Positions 46,086-53,072 of a DNA stretch of 64,000 bases are shown here, piece by piece. The DNA comes from DTHT01 sp037444625. Its GTDB lineage: Bacteria; Acidobacteriota; Terriglobia; Bryobacterales; Bryobacteraceae. The stretch is from positions 3,284 through 67,283 of the forward strand of contig JBBIMA010000020.1 in the NCBI GenBank assembly GCA_037444625.1. The letters are read 5' to 3'. The notes under the pieces are model-generated. The model searched no databases and had not been told where the DNA came from. It was given only the letters and a program-made list of their open reading frames with translations. The position numbers were made by a program, and so were the translations under genes. How positions within the stretch are numbered: position 1 is the stretch's first letter; every line of letters begins with the position of its first letter.

Positions 46086-46631
46086 TCAGCCTCCCTCGGC
46101 CCCCACCGGCGCCAGCATCTGCTTGAGCCGGTCCAGCGCGGCGTACAGCCGCGACTTGACGGTCGAGACCGGGCAGTCCAGCGCCTCGGCCATCTCCTCG
46201 AACTTGAAGCCCTGGTAGATCTTCAGGACCACCGCCTCGCGTTGCTCGGGGCTGAGTTGGGCCAGCGCCCGCTCGACCGCCAGGCTCATTTCGACCGGGT
46301 AAAGCCGGTGGCGCAAGGTCTCCCGGGGCGGATCGGCTTCCGGCTCGGCCTCCGGCCGGCGCCGCCGCAGCAGCGAGTAGGCCTCATTGTGGGCGATGCG
46401 GAACAGCCAGGGGCCGAAGCGCCCGGCGTCCTCCAGCCGGGCCAGATTCTGATAGGCCTTCAGAAAGACCTCCTGGGCCAGATCCAGAGCGTCCTCCCGG
46501 TCGCCCACCAGGCGCAGCAGGTAGTTGAAGACGCGCTTCTCCCAGCGGGACACCAGGAGGTTGTAGCCCTCGACGTCCCCGCGTCGCGCCCGGCGAACCA
46601 GGTCGCGGTCCTCGGCTTCCCGGAAGATCAA
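46086..46631 (-). CDS. ECF-family RNA polymerase sigma factor
   Basis: A 181-residue sigma-70 of the ECF group. Region 2 is YNLLVSRWEKRVFNYLLRLV with ALDLAQEVFLKAYQNL, and region 4 is LSPEQREAVVLKIYQGFKFE followed by ALDCPVSTVKSRLYAALDRL. The start codon is TTG at 46631, decided by AAGGAG seven nt upstream (46644-46639). It heads the T2SS operon and is followed by its likely anti-sigma factor. I could not identify an ECF-type promoter with confidence in the 137 bp shared with the divergent uvrB gene. Confidence 0.93.
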   Translation of the reverse strand: MIFREAEDRDLVRRARRGDVEGYNLLVSRWEKRVFNYLLRLVGDREDALDLAQEVFLKAYQNLARLEDAGRFGPWLFRIAHNEAYSLLRRRRPEAEPEADPPRETLRHRLYPVEMSLAVERALAQLSPEQREAVVLKIYQGFKFEEMAEALDCPVSTVKSRLYAALDRLKQMLAPVGAEGG

Positions 46632-46753
46632 CCGGCGGCTCCTTGTGGAATGACGCGGCGGCCGGCGAAAAAGTCGGCGGCCGGCCGCCTTCCCGCACTA
46701 TTTTGCCGGAAGCCGCAGCCCGCCGGCCGCGATCCGCCCCGCCGCCGGGAGGC

Positions 46754-46759
46754 TATACT
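46754..46759 (+). promoter_or_regulatory. -10 hexamer TATACT before uvrB
   Basis: TATACT (five of six) ends 9 nt before the ATG at 46769. No -35 match and no ribosome-binding site of note are present (GGTAGCGG only). The predicted start point is about 3 nt before the ATG. Confidence 0.45.
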
Positions 46760-46768
46760 GGGTAGCGG

Positions 46769-48787
46769 ATGGGGTTCCGCCTGGCCGTCAGCTACCAGCC
46801 GCGTGGGGACCAGCAGCAGGCCATTGATCAACTGGTGCGGGGCGTGCTCGAGGGCGAGCCGCATCAGGTCCTGCTCGGAGTCACCGGCTCGGGCAAGACC
46901 TTCACCATGGCCAAGGTGATCGAGCAGGTGAACCGCCCGGCCCTGGTGCTGGCCCACAACAAGACCCTGGCCGCCCAGCTTTACCACGAGTTCAAGGCTT
47001 TCTTCCCCTCCAACGCGGTCGAGTATTTCGTCAGTTACTACGACTACTACCAGCCCGAAGCCTACCTGCCCGCCACGGATACTTACATCGAAAAGGAAGC
47101 CACCATCAACGACGAGCTCGACAAGCTGCGCCTGTCGGCCACGCGCTCCCTGTTCGAGCGCCGCGACACCATCATCGTGGCCAGCGTGAGCTGCATTTAC
47201 GGCCTGGGATCGCCCGAGGCCTACTACGGCATGCTGCTCATGCTGGAGAAGGGCCAGAAGATCTCCCGCCAGCAGATCCTGCGCCGGCTGGTCGAGATCC
47301 TCTACGAGCGCAACGACGAGGACTTCCGCCGGGGCGCCTTCCGGGTGCGCGGGGACGTGATCGAGGTCTTTCCCACTTACGACGATTACGCCTACCGCAT
47401 CGAGCTGTGGGGCGACGAGATCGAGAGCCTGGCCCAGATTGACCCCCTCGACGGCCGCATCCGGCAAACCTACCTGCGCCTGCCCATTTATCCCAAGTCG
47501 CACTACGTCATGAGCGAGCAGACCCGCGAGCAGGCGCTGGCCTCGATCGAGGCCGAGCTGAAATGGTGGCGCGGGGAACTGGAAAAGCAGGGCAAGCCGG
47601 TCGAGGCGCAGCGGCTCTGGCAGCGCACCATGTTCGATCTGGAAATGATCCGCCAGATCGGTTACTGCCACGGCATCGAGAATTACTCCCGGCATTTTTC
47701 CGGGCGGCTGCCGGGCGAGGCGCCGCCCACCCTGCTGGATTATCTCCCCCAGGACGCCCTGGTCTTCATTGACGAGAGCCACCAGACCATTCCCCAGTTG
47801 CACGGCATGTACCACGGAGACCGTTCGCGCAAGCAGACCCTGGTCGAGTACGGCTTCCGCCTGCCCAGCGCGCTGGACAACCGCCCGCTGACCTTCGAGG
47901 AGTTCGAGAACCGGGTCAACCAGGTGATTTACGTCTCGGCCACCCCGGGGCCCTACGAGCTGACCAAGTCCGCCGGGGTGGTCGTCGAGCAGATCATCCG
48001 GCCCACCGGGCTGGTGGACCCTGAGGTCGAAGTGCGCCCCGTCAAAGGGCAGGTGGACGACCTGCTCAACGAGATCCGGCAGCGGGTCGAGCGCAACGAG
48101 CGCGTGCTGGTCACCACCCTGACCAAGCGGATGGCCGAGGATCTGGCCGAGTATTACTCGGAGGTGGGCGTGCGCTGCCGGTATCTGCATTCCGAGATCG
48201 AAACCCTGGAGCGGGTCAAGCTGCTGCGCGACCTGCGGCGGGGCGAGTACGACGTGCTGATCGGCGTGAATCTGCTCCGGGAGGGGTTGGATCTGCCCGA
48301 GGTCTCCCTGGTGGCCATCCTGGATGCCGACAAGGAAGGGTTCCTGCGCTCGGGCGGCTCGCTCATCCAGACCATCGGGCGGGCGGCCCGCCACGTGCGG
48401 GGCAAAGCTATCCTGTACGCCGAGACCGTCACCGAAAGCATGCGCACGGCGATCGAGGAGACCAATCGCCGCCGCAAGATCCAGACCCAGTACAACCAGG
48501 AGCACGGCATCACGCCCCAGTCCATCATCAAGCCGATTGACATGAGCCTGGTGGCGATCGCCGAAGCCGACTACGTCACCGTGCCCGCCGAGCCCGCCGA
48601 GCCCGCCGCCGAGATGAGCCCCGAGCAGCTCGAACGGCACATTTCGGAACTGGAGGCCCGGATGCGCGAGGCGGCGCGCAAGTTCGAGTTCGAGAAAGCG
48701 GCCGAGCTGCGGGACCGCATCAAGAGTCTGAAGGCGCGGCTGGTCTACGAGCAGGCGGGCACGGCGCCCGGGAGTCGGCCGGCATGA
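46769..48787 (+). CDS. uvrB: Excinuclease ABC subunit B (UvrB)
   Basis: A 672-residue UvrB, full length. It verifies damage and carries DNA to UvrC. Helicase motifs: Walker A LLGVTGSGKTFTMAKV near residue 38, the beta-hairpin region YYDYYQPEAYLPATDTYIEK, DEAD-like VFIDESHQT, motif V/VI GVNLLREGLDLPEVSLV and QTIGRAARH. The C-terminal UVR domain (EARMREAARKFEFEKAAEL) binds UvrC. The start is taken at ATG 46769, giving GFRLAVSYQPRGDQQQAID, the normal family start. Its last 4 nt overlap the DUF2520 gene. Confidence 0.98.
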   Translation: MGFRLAVSYQPRGDQQQAIDQLVRGVLEGEPHQVLLGVTGSGKTFTMAKVIEQVNRPALVLAHNKTLAAQLYHEFKAFFPSNAVEYFVSYYDYYQPEAYLPATDTYIEKEATINDELDKLRLSATRSLFERRDTIIVASVSCIYGLGSPEAYYGMLLMLEKGQKISRQQILRRLVEILYERNDEDFRRGAFRVRGDVIEVFPTYDDYAYRIELWGDEIESLAQIDPLDGRIRQTYLRLPIYPKSHYVMSEQTREQALASIEAELKWWRGELEKQGKPVEAQRLWQRTMFDLEMIRQIGYCHGIENYSRHFSGRLPGEAPPTLLDYLPQDALVFIDESHQTIPQLHGMYHGDRSRKQTLVEYGFRLPSALDNRPLTFEEFENRVNQVIYVSATPGPYELTKSAGVVVEQIIRPTGLVDPEVEVRPVKGQVDDLLNEIRQRVERNERVLVTTLTKRMAEDLAEYYSEVGVRCRYLHSEIETLERVKLLRDLRRGEYDVLIGVNLLREGLDLPEVSLVAILDADKEGFLRSGGSLIQTIGRAARHVRGKAILYAETVTESMRTAIEETNRRRKIQTQYNQEHGITPQSIIKPIDMSLVAIAEADYVTVPAEPAEPAAEMSPEQLERHISELEARMREAARKFEFEKAAELRDRIKSLKARLVYEQAGTAPGSRPA

Positions 48788-49641
48788 AAGCGCAGCCGCT
48801 CGGACTGGTGGGGGCGGGTCCGCTGAGTCGTTCCTGTCTGACCCGGCTGCCCCGGCTGGCCGCCCGGCTGGGCCCGGTGGCGGCCCCTTCCTATCGGCTG
48901 GCCAGCCGCCTGGTGAACACCCTGCGCGCCGGCTATCCGGTCGAGCGCTACGAAGAGCTCGGGGAGGCGCGGACCGTGCTGGTGGCGACGCCCGACGCCC
49001 TGCTGGCCGAGGTGGTCGGGGCGCTGGCGGCGGCGGTGGAGTGGACGGGCAAGGTGGTTCTGCTGTGCGACAGCCGGCAGGACTGCTCGGAACTGGCCCC
49101 GCTGGCTCGGTTGGGCGCCGCCACCGCTTCGCTCATGGCGGTTCCGGGCTTGGAGCACCGCTATGTGGTGGAAGGCGCCCGGCGCGCGGTGCGCGAGGCC
49201 CGCCAATTGCTCCACGGGGAACACGCGCGGGTGTTCGAGTTGCCGCAGGGCAATAAGGCGCTCCTGCTGGCCGCGCTGTCCTTTACGGGCGGGTTGCTGT
49301 TGCCGGTGGCCGAAGCCGGGACCAGGTGCCTGCGCGCCGCAGGGGTGCCGCCGCCCGCCTGTCACGCCCTGGGTGAGCAGCTCGTCGAGAAGACCCTGCG
49401 CGCCTTCCTGCACGCGGGCCGGAAGGGATGGAGCGGCGTGCTGGCGGAGGACAACCGGCGCGAGGTGGCGCGCGAGCTGGCGGCGCTCCGGCAGGCCGAC
49501 CCGGCTCTGGCCGAGGCCTATTACAAGCTGGCCCGGCTGGCGCTGGAGCGCTTCGAGCGCGAGGCCGGCTGGCTGGAGGAACTGGTCGCCCGACAGCGGC
49601 GCTGCTCGGTTACAGTGGGAGGGAGTCCGATCTTGCCATGA
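48784..49641 (+). CDS. Rossmann-like / DUF2520 domain protein
   Basis: A 285-residue protein. Residues 1-115 are a Rossmann-like NAD(P)-binding domain (LGLVGAGPLSRSCLTRL; VLVATPDALLAEVVGAL) similar to ProC and ketopantoate reductases. Residues about 130-270 are DUF2520 (LLLAALSFTGGLLLPVAEAG). The glycine loop has GAGPLS rather than GxGxxG, so binding may be altered. The family's substrate is not established; it often sits with pantothenate genes, which is not the case here. Its stop overlaps the start of the broken alcohol dehydrogenase by 4 nt. Confidence 0.88.
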   Translation: MKAQPLGLVGAGPLSRSCLTRLPRLAARLGPVAAPSYRLASRLVNTLRAGYPVERYEELGEARTVLVATPDALLAEVVGALAAAVEWTGKVVLLCDSRQDCSELAPLARLGAATASLMAVPGLEHRYVVEGARRAVREARQLLHGEHARVFELPQGNKALLLAALSFTGGLLLPVAEAGTRCLRAAGVPPPACHALGEQLVEKTLRAFLHAGRKGWSGVLAEDNRREVARELAALRQADPALAEAYYKLARLALERFEREAGWLEELVARQRRCSVTVGGSPILP

Positions 49642-49908
49642 GCAACTTCGATCCGGCGCGGCGGTTGATTCGGGAATTCACGGGCGCCGGCTTCGCTGAC
49701 CGCTGACGGGGCCTTGGACGGCCTCTCGCACTGCCTGGAGGTGCTTTACGGCGCCGCGGGCAAGCCCCCCAGGGCCTCATGGAGCGCATCGCCCGGGAGG
49801 GCATCGGGCTGGTGCTGGAATACCTGCCGCGCGTGCTGGAGAACCCGGCCGCTGCGGCTGGCGGCCGAAGTCTGTCGGCGTGCAGGATATGTGCCGGCCG
49901 GTTGAGCG
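49638..49908 (+). pseudogene. Remnant of an iron-containing alcohol dehydrogenase
   Basis: Three pieces look like one Fe-ADH. First, an ATG at 49638 coupled (ATGA) to the DUF2520 stop opens a 22-codon frame, RRLIREFTGAGFADR then stop, like the RKFVAPEFIFG start of the family. Second, another frame from about 49693 reads DGALDGLSHCLEVLYGAAGK, matching the metal-ligand DxxxH helix. Third, after a shift in a run of C at about 49766, IAREGIGLVLEYLPRVLENP matches the next helices. About 170 codons between the first two and the whole C-terminal half are missing. Family identification is by eye. The remaining sequence to 49981 has no gene until the radical SAM start. Confidence 0.6.
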
Positions 49909-49981
49909 CGGCGGGCGGCATGGCGGACAATAGGGAAAAAGGGCGGGCAGGCAGGATCGCCGGCCGGGGAGAGGCCCCGAA

Positions 49982-51049
49982 ATGATGGATTTCAGTCAGG
50001 CGCCGTGGTTGGTCATCTGGGAGGTGACGCGGGCTTGCGATCTGGCCTGCGTGCATTGCCGCGCCTCTGCCGATCCCGTGCGCCATCCTCTGGAATTGAG
50101 TACGGCGGAGGGCTGCGAGCTGCTCGAGCAGATCCGGCAGTTCGGCGATCCGCTGATGATCTTCACGGGCGGCGACCCTTTGAAGCGGCCCGACCTGTTC
50201 GAGCTGCTGGAATACAGCGTGGGTTTGGGGCTGCGCACCACGCTTTCGCCCAGTCCCACTCCGCTGCTGACCGGGCAGGCGATCGAACGCTTCCGCCGCT
50301 GCGGCGTGGCGCGGATCTCGATCAGCGTGGACGGTCCCGATGCGGAAAGCCATGACGGGTTCCGGGGCGTGCCGGGCTCGTTCGCGCGGGCGATGTTCGC
50401 CCTGGGGGAGGCGCGCCGGCTGGGTCTGTCCACCCAGGTCAATACCACCGTGAGCCGGCACAACTGGCGGCGGCTGGAAGAGATGGCCGATCTGGTCGAG
50501 GCCGGCGGGGCCGAGATGTGGGACGTGTTCTTTCTGGTGCCCACCGGCCGGGCCCACAGCCGGGACGAGCTGAGCGCGGCCGAGTTCGAGGAGGTCTTCG
50601 CCTTCCTTTACGAGCGCAGCCGCCGCGCGCCTTTCGTCATCAAGACCACCGAGGCCATGCATTACCGGCGCTACGCGGCCCAGCGCCGCAAGGCCGAGGG
50701 CGACGGGCGGCGATCGGAAGGCGGGGAGCATCCGCTGCACCGCTCGCTGGGGATCAACAGCGGGCGCGGCTTCGTCTTCATCTCGCGCACCGGAGAGATT
50801 TACCCGAGCGGCTTCCTGCCGGTCTCGGCCGGTAACGTGCGCCGGCGGCGGCTGGTCGAGGTGTACCGCGAGGCGCCGTTGTTCCACGTGCTGCGCGACA
50901 GCTCCCTGCTGCGCGGCAAGTGCGGCCGCTGCCTGTACAAGAATCTCTGCGGGGGCTCGCGCTCGCGGGCCTACGCCCTGACCGGCGACTACCTGGCCGA
51001 GGACCCGCGCTGCGCCCACCAGCCGGGCGAAGAGGCCGGAGCGGTCTAG
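49982..51049 (+). CDS. Radical SAM/SPASM protein (TIGR04053-like)
   Basis: A 355-residue radical SAM enzyme. The cluster motif CDLACVHC is near residue 19, followed by MIFTGGDPLKRPDLFEL (GGDP SAM site) and ISISVDGPDAESHDG. A C-terminal SPASM-type Cys set follows: CGRCLYKNLCGG, then DPRC. The layout and the GGSRSRAYALTGDYLAEDPRC-like end resemble TIGR04053 and NirJ/AhbD-type proteins involved in peptide or haem modification. No small precursor-peptide gene is evident nearby. GGGGAGAGG lies before ATG 49982; ATG 49985 is an alternative. Its stop overlaps that of the convergent parvulin gene. Confidence 0.88.
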   Translation: MMDFSQAPWLVIWEVTRACDLACVHCRASADPVRHPLELSTAEGCELLEQIRQFGDPLMIFTGGDPLKRPDLFELLEYSVGLGLRTTLSPSPTPLLTGQAIERFRRCGVARISISVDGPDAESHDGFRGVPGSFARAMFALGEARRLGLSTQVNTTVSRHNWRRLEEMADLVEAGGAEMWDVFFLVPTGRAHSRDELSAAEFEEVFAFLYERSRRAPFVIKTTEAMHYRRYAAQRRKAEGDGRRSEGGEHPLHRSLGINSGRGFVFISRTGEIYPSGFLPVSAGNVRRRRLVEVYREAPLFHVLRDSSLLRGKCGRCLYKNLCGGSRSRAYALTGDYLAEDPRCAHQPGEEAGAV

Positions 51050-52071
51050 CGCATCCGGCCTTTGGTTTCCGTCACCCGGCGGGCCAGATAGTTCACCACC
51101 CGCGCCTCGTTGCGCGCCACTTCGTAGTAAGCCGCCTTCAGCAACTGGTCCTTGCGGTTGAGCAAGGTCTCCCGGATGGTCTGCTGCACGCGAGGATCCG
51201 TGAGCTCCCGCTGCCCGGCCGGCTCGCGCGAGATCAGGCGCAGAATGCGGTAGCCCTCGGCCGTGCGCACGACGGGGGAGACCTCGCCCGGCTTGAGCGA
51301 CAGCAGCAGCTTGCGCAGCTCGACATCGGCCTTCTCCAGGGCCGAGGCCGGGATGAAGCCGAAATCGCCCCCGTTGGCGGCCGTGTTGGGATCCTCCGAG
51401 TAGTTCTGGGCCAGCATCGCGAAGTCCTCGCCGGCGCGCAGGCGGGCGGCGATCATCTCGATCTTCTTGCGCGCCTCGAGCTCGTTCTGCGCCTTGTCGT
51501 TCTTGAGGTTGCGCACGTTGACGTCGGGGAAGGGGGTGACCAGGATCTGGGCGATGTGATACTGCGGCTCGGGCAGGTTGAAGCTGGCTTTGTTGGCCTG
51601 GTAAAACTCGGCCACCTCCTTGTCGGTGATGCCGATGTGGGCGGTGATCTCCTTGTTGAACAGCTTCTGAATGGAGAGGTCGCGGCGGAGCTGGGCCCGG
51701 AGGTCCTCCAGGGTGAGCTTGCGCGCCTGGAGCTGCTTCTGGAACTCCTCCTGGGTCGAGCCGGCGCGCAGTTCGTTGACCTTGGCGTCCACGTCGGCGT
51801 CCACCGCCATCAGGCCCAGCTTTTCGGCGCGCTGGAGCATGATTTCGTTGTCAATGAGGATGCGCAGCAACTCGAGCTTCTGGTACCAGACCTGCTCGTC
51901 GCTGGGCTGCTCGGGCGGATTGGGAAACTGGGATCGGTAATACTTGTCCAGCTCCTCGTAGGTGATGGGCCGGTCGTTGACGGTGGCGGCCACGTTGGCC
52001 GGCGGGGAGCGCCGGCAGGCCGCTGCCGCCGCCAGCAGCAACAGGGGCGCGAAGCTAAGCCAGCGCCGCAC
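51046..52071 (-). CDS. SurA/PrsA-like peptidyl-prolyl isomerase (parvulin), probable lipoprotein
   Basis: A 341-residue folding factor. The signal (WLSFAPLLLLAAAAACRRS) has an acceptable lipobox (AAAC). A SurA_N-type helical domain (VNDRPITYEELDKYYRSQ, ILIDNEIMLQRAEKLGL) is followed by a parvulin domain near residues 175-285 (YHIAQILVTPFPD, FAMLAQNYSEDPNTAANGGD, KPGEVSPVVRTAEGYRIL). The GTG at 52071 is chosen because GGGAGGAAG precedes it and the signal peptide starts there; it overlaps the fabD end by 17 nt. It would assist folding of exported proteins. Confidence 0.9.
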   Translation of the reverse strand: MRRWLSFAPLLLLAAAAACRRSPPANVAATVNDRPITYEELDKYYRSQFPNPPEQPSDEQVWYQKLELLRILIDNEIMLQRAEKLGLMAVDADVDAKVNELRAGSTQEEFQKQLQARKLTLEDLRAQLRRDLSIQKLFNKEITAHIGITDKEVAEFYQANKASFNLPEPQYHIAQILVTPFPDVNVRNLKNDKAQNELEARKKIEMIAARLRAGEDFAMLAQNYSEDPNTAANGGDFGFIPASALEKADVELRKLLLSLKPGEVSPVVRTAEGYRILRLISREPAGQRELTDPRVQQTIRETLLNRKDQLLKAAYYEVARNEARVVNYLARRVTETKGRMR

Positions 52072-52987
52072 GGACTTCCTCCCATTGGTTCGCCTCGCCG
52101 AAGCGCAGGCAAGGCTTGTCGGGATCAATGCTGCGCAACAGGCCGCAGAGCACGCCCCCGGGACCGACCTCCAGGAAGCGCTCCACGCCCTGGGCGATCA
52201 GGTAACGCACCGACTGCGTCCAGCGCACCGGGCGCGTCACTTGCTCGATCAAGCCCTGGCGCGCCTCCGCCCCCGAACGCACTTCCCGGGCCTGCCAGTT
52301 GTTCACCAGAGGGCAACGCAGGTCCTGGAAGGCGGTGTTGGTCAGCTCGGGCGCCAGCCGCTGTTGGGCCGGCTTCATCAGGGGACAGTGGAAGGGCGCG
52401 CTCACCGGCAGCAGAACGGCGCGCTTGGCCCCGGCCGCGCGGGCCAACTCCATGGCCCGCTGGACCGCCCCGGCGTGCCCCGAGATGACCACCTGCTCGG
52501 GAGAGTTGAAGTTGGCCGCCGTGACCACCTCCAGGCGGGCGGCCTGGGCCAGCACGCTCTCCAGCTTGCCATCCGGCAGGCGGATCAGCGCCGCCATGGC
52601 GCCGACCCCGGGCGGCACCGCCTCCTGCATGTACCGGCCGCGCAGGCGCACCAGCCGGAGAGCGTCGGCGAAGGTCAGGCTGCCGGCGGCGACCAGGGCC
52701 GAGTACTCGCCCAGGCTGTGGCCGGCCACGTAGTCCGGCGCCAGCCCGTGCTGCTGGAGCACGCGAAAGGCGGCTACCGAGACGGTCAACAAGGCGGGCT
52801 GAGTGTTCTCGGTCAGCTTCAGCGTCTCTTCCGGGCCTTGGAAGCAAAGCCGGGAGAGGGAGAATCCCAGCGTTTGATCGGCTTCCTGGAAGACCGCGCG
52901 GGCGGCGGGGAAGCTCTCGGCCAGGCTGCGGCCCATGCCGACCTGCTGCGAGCCCTGGCCGGGAAACAGGAAAGCGGTCTTGGGCAT
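52055..52987 (-). CDS. fabD: Malonyl-CoA:ACP transacylase (FabD)
   Basis: A 310-residue FabD, loading malonyl groups on acyl carrier protein for fatty-acid synthesis. Motifs are FLFPGQGSQQVGMG, the nucleophile GHSLGEYSALVAAG near residue 89, the Arg region RLRGRYMQEAVPPG and the catalytic His in PVSAPFHCPLM. An upstream in-frame ATG at 52999 overlaps a TACAAT -10 and adds only four residues, so the ATG at 52987 is chosen. No other fatty-acid gene is adjacent. It is divergent from the RND pump gene. Confidence 0.96.
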   Translation of the reverse strand: MPKTAFLFPGQGSQQVGMGRSLAESFPAARAVFQEADQTLGFSLSRLCFQGPEETLKLTENTQPALLTVSVAAFRVLQQHGLAPDYVAGHSLGEYSALVAAGSLTFADALRLVRLRGRYMQEAVPPGVGAMAALIRLPDGKLESVLAQAARLEVVTAANFNSPEQVVISGHAGAVQRAMELARAAGAKRAVLLPVSAPFHCPLMKPAQQRLAPELTNTAFQDLRCPLVNNWQAREVRSGAEARQGLIEQVTRPVRWTQSVRYLIAQGVERFLEVGPGGVLCGLLRSIDPDKPCLRFGEANQWEEVRAALA

Positions 52988-52997
52988 CAAGCTAATC

Positions 52998-53003
52998 ATT
53001 GTA
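52998..53003 (-). promoter_or_regulatory. -10 hexamer TACAAT before fabD
   Basis: On the minus strand TACAAT (five of six) ends 10 nt before the ATG at 52987 and overlaps the upstream ATG at 52999, which therefore cannot be transcribed. No ribosome-binding site is visible between them. Confidence 0.5.
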
Positions 53004-53072
53004 CGATGAGGGAGGGTAACCGCCGGGCGGAATTTCTCGCCTGTTTGGTTATCCGGCCCAGGAGGCTCCTGC

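Noticed and set aside
46676..46689. Perfect 14 bp palindrome GGCGGCCGGCCGCC between uvrB and the sigma gene
   Set aside because: Made only of G and C in a very GC-rich intergenic region, where such symmetry is likely by chance.
49714..49905. 63-codon frame as a real small gene
   Set aside because: Its TTG start has no ribosome-binding site and the first third reads as an internal Fe-ADH helix before a frame change; better explained as a pseudogene fragment.
49982..51049. Radical SAM/SPASM gene as part of a RiPP cluster
   Set aside because: No precursor peptide, transporter or recognition domain is visible next to it; the only nearby small frame is a pseudogene piece.
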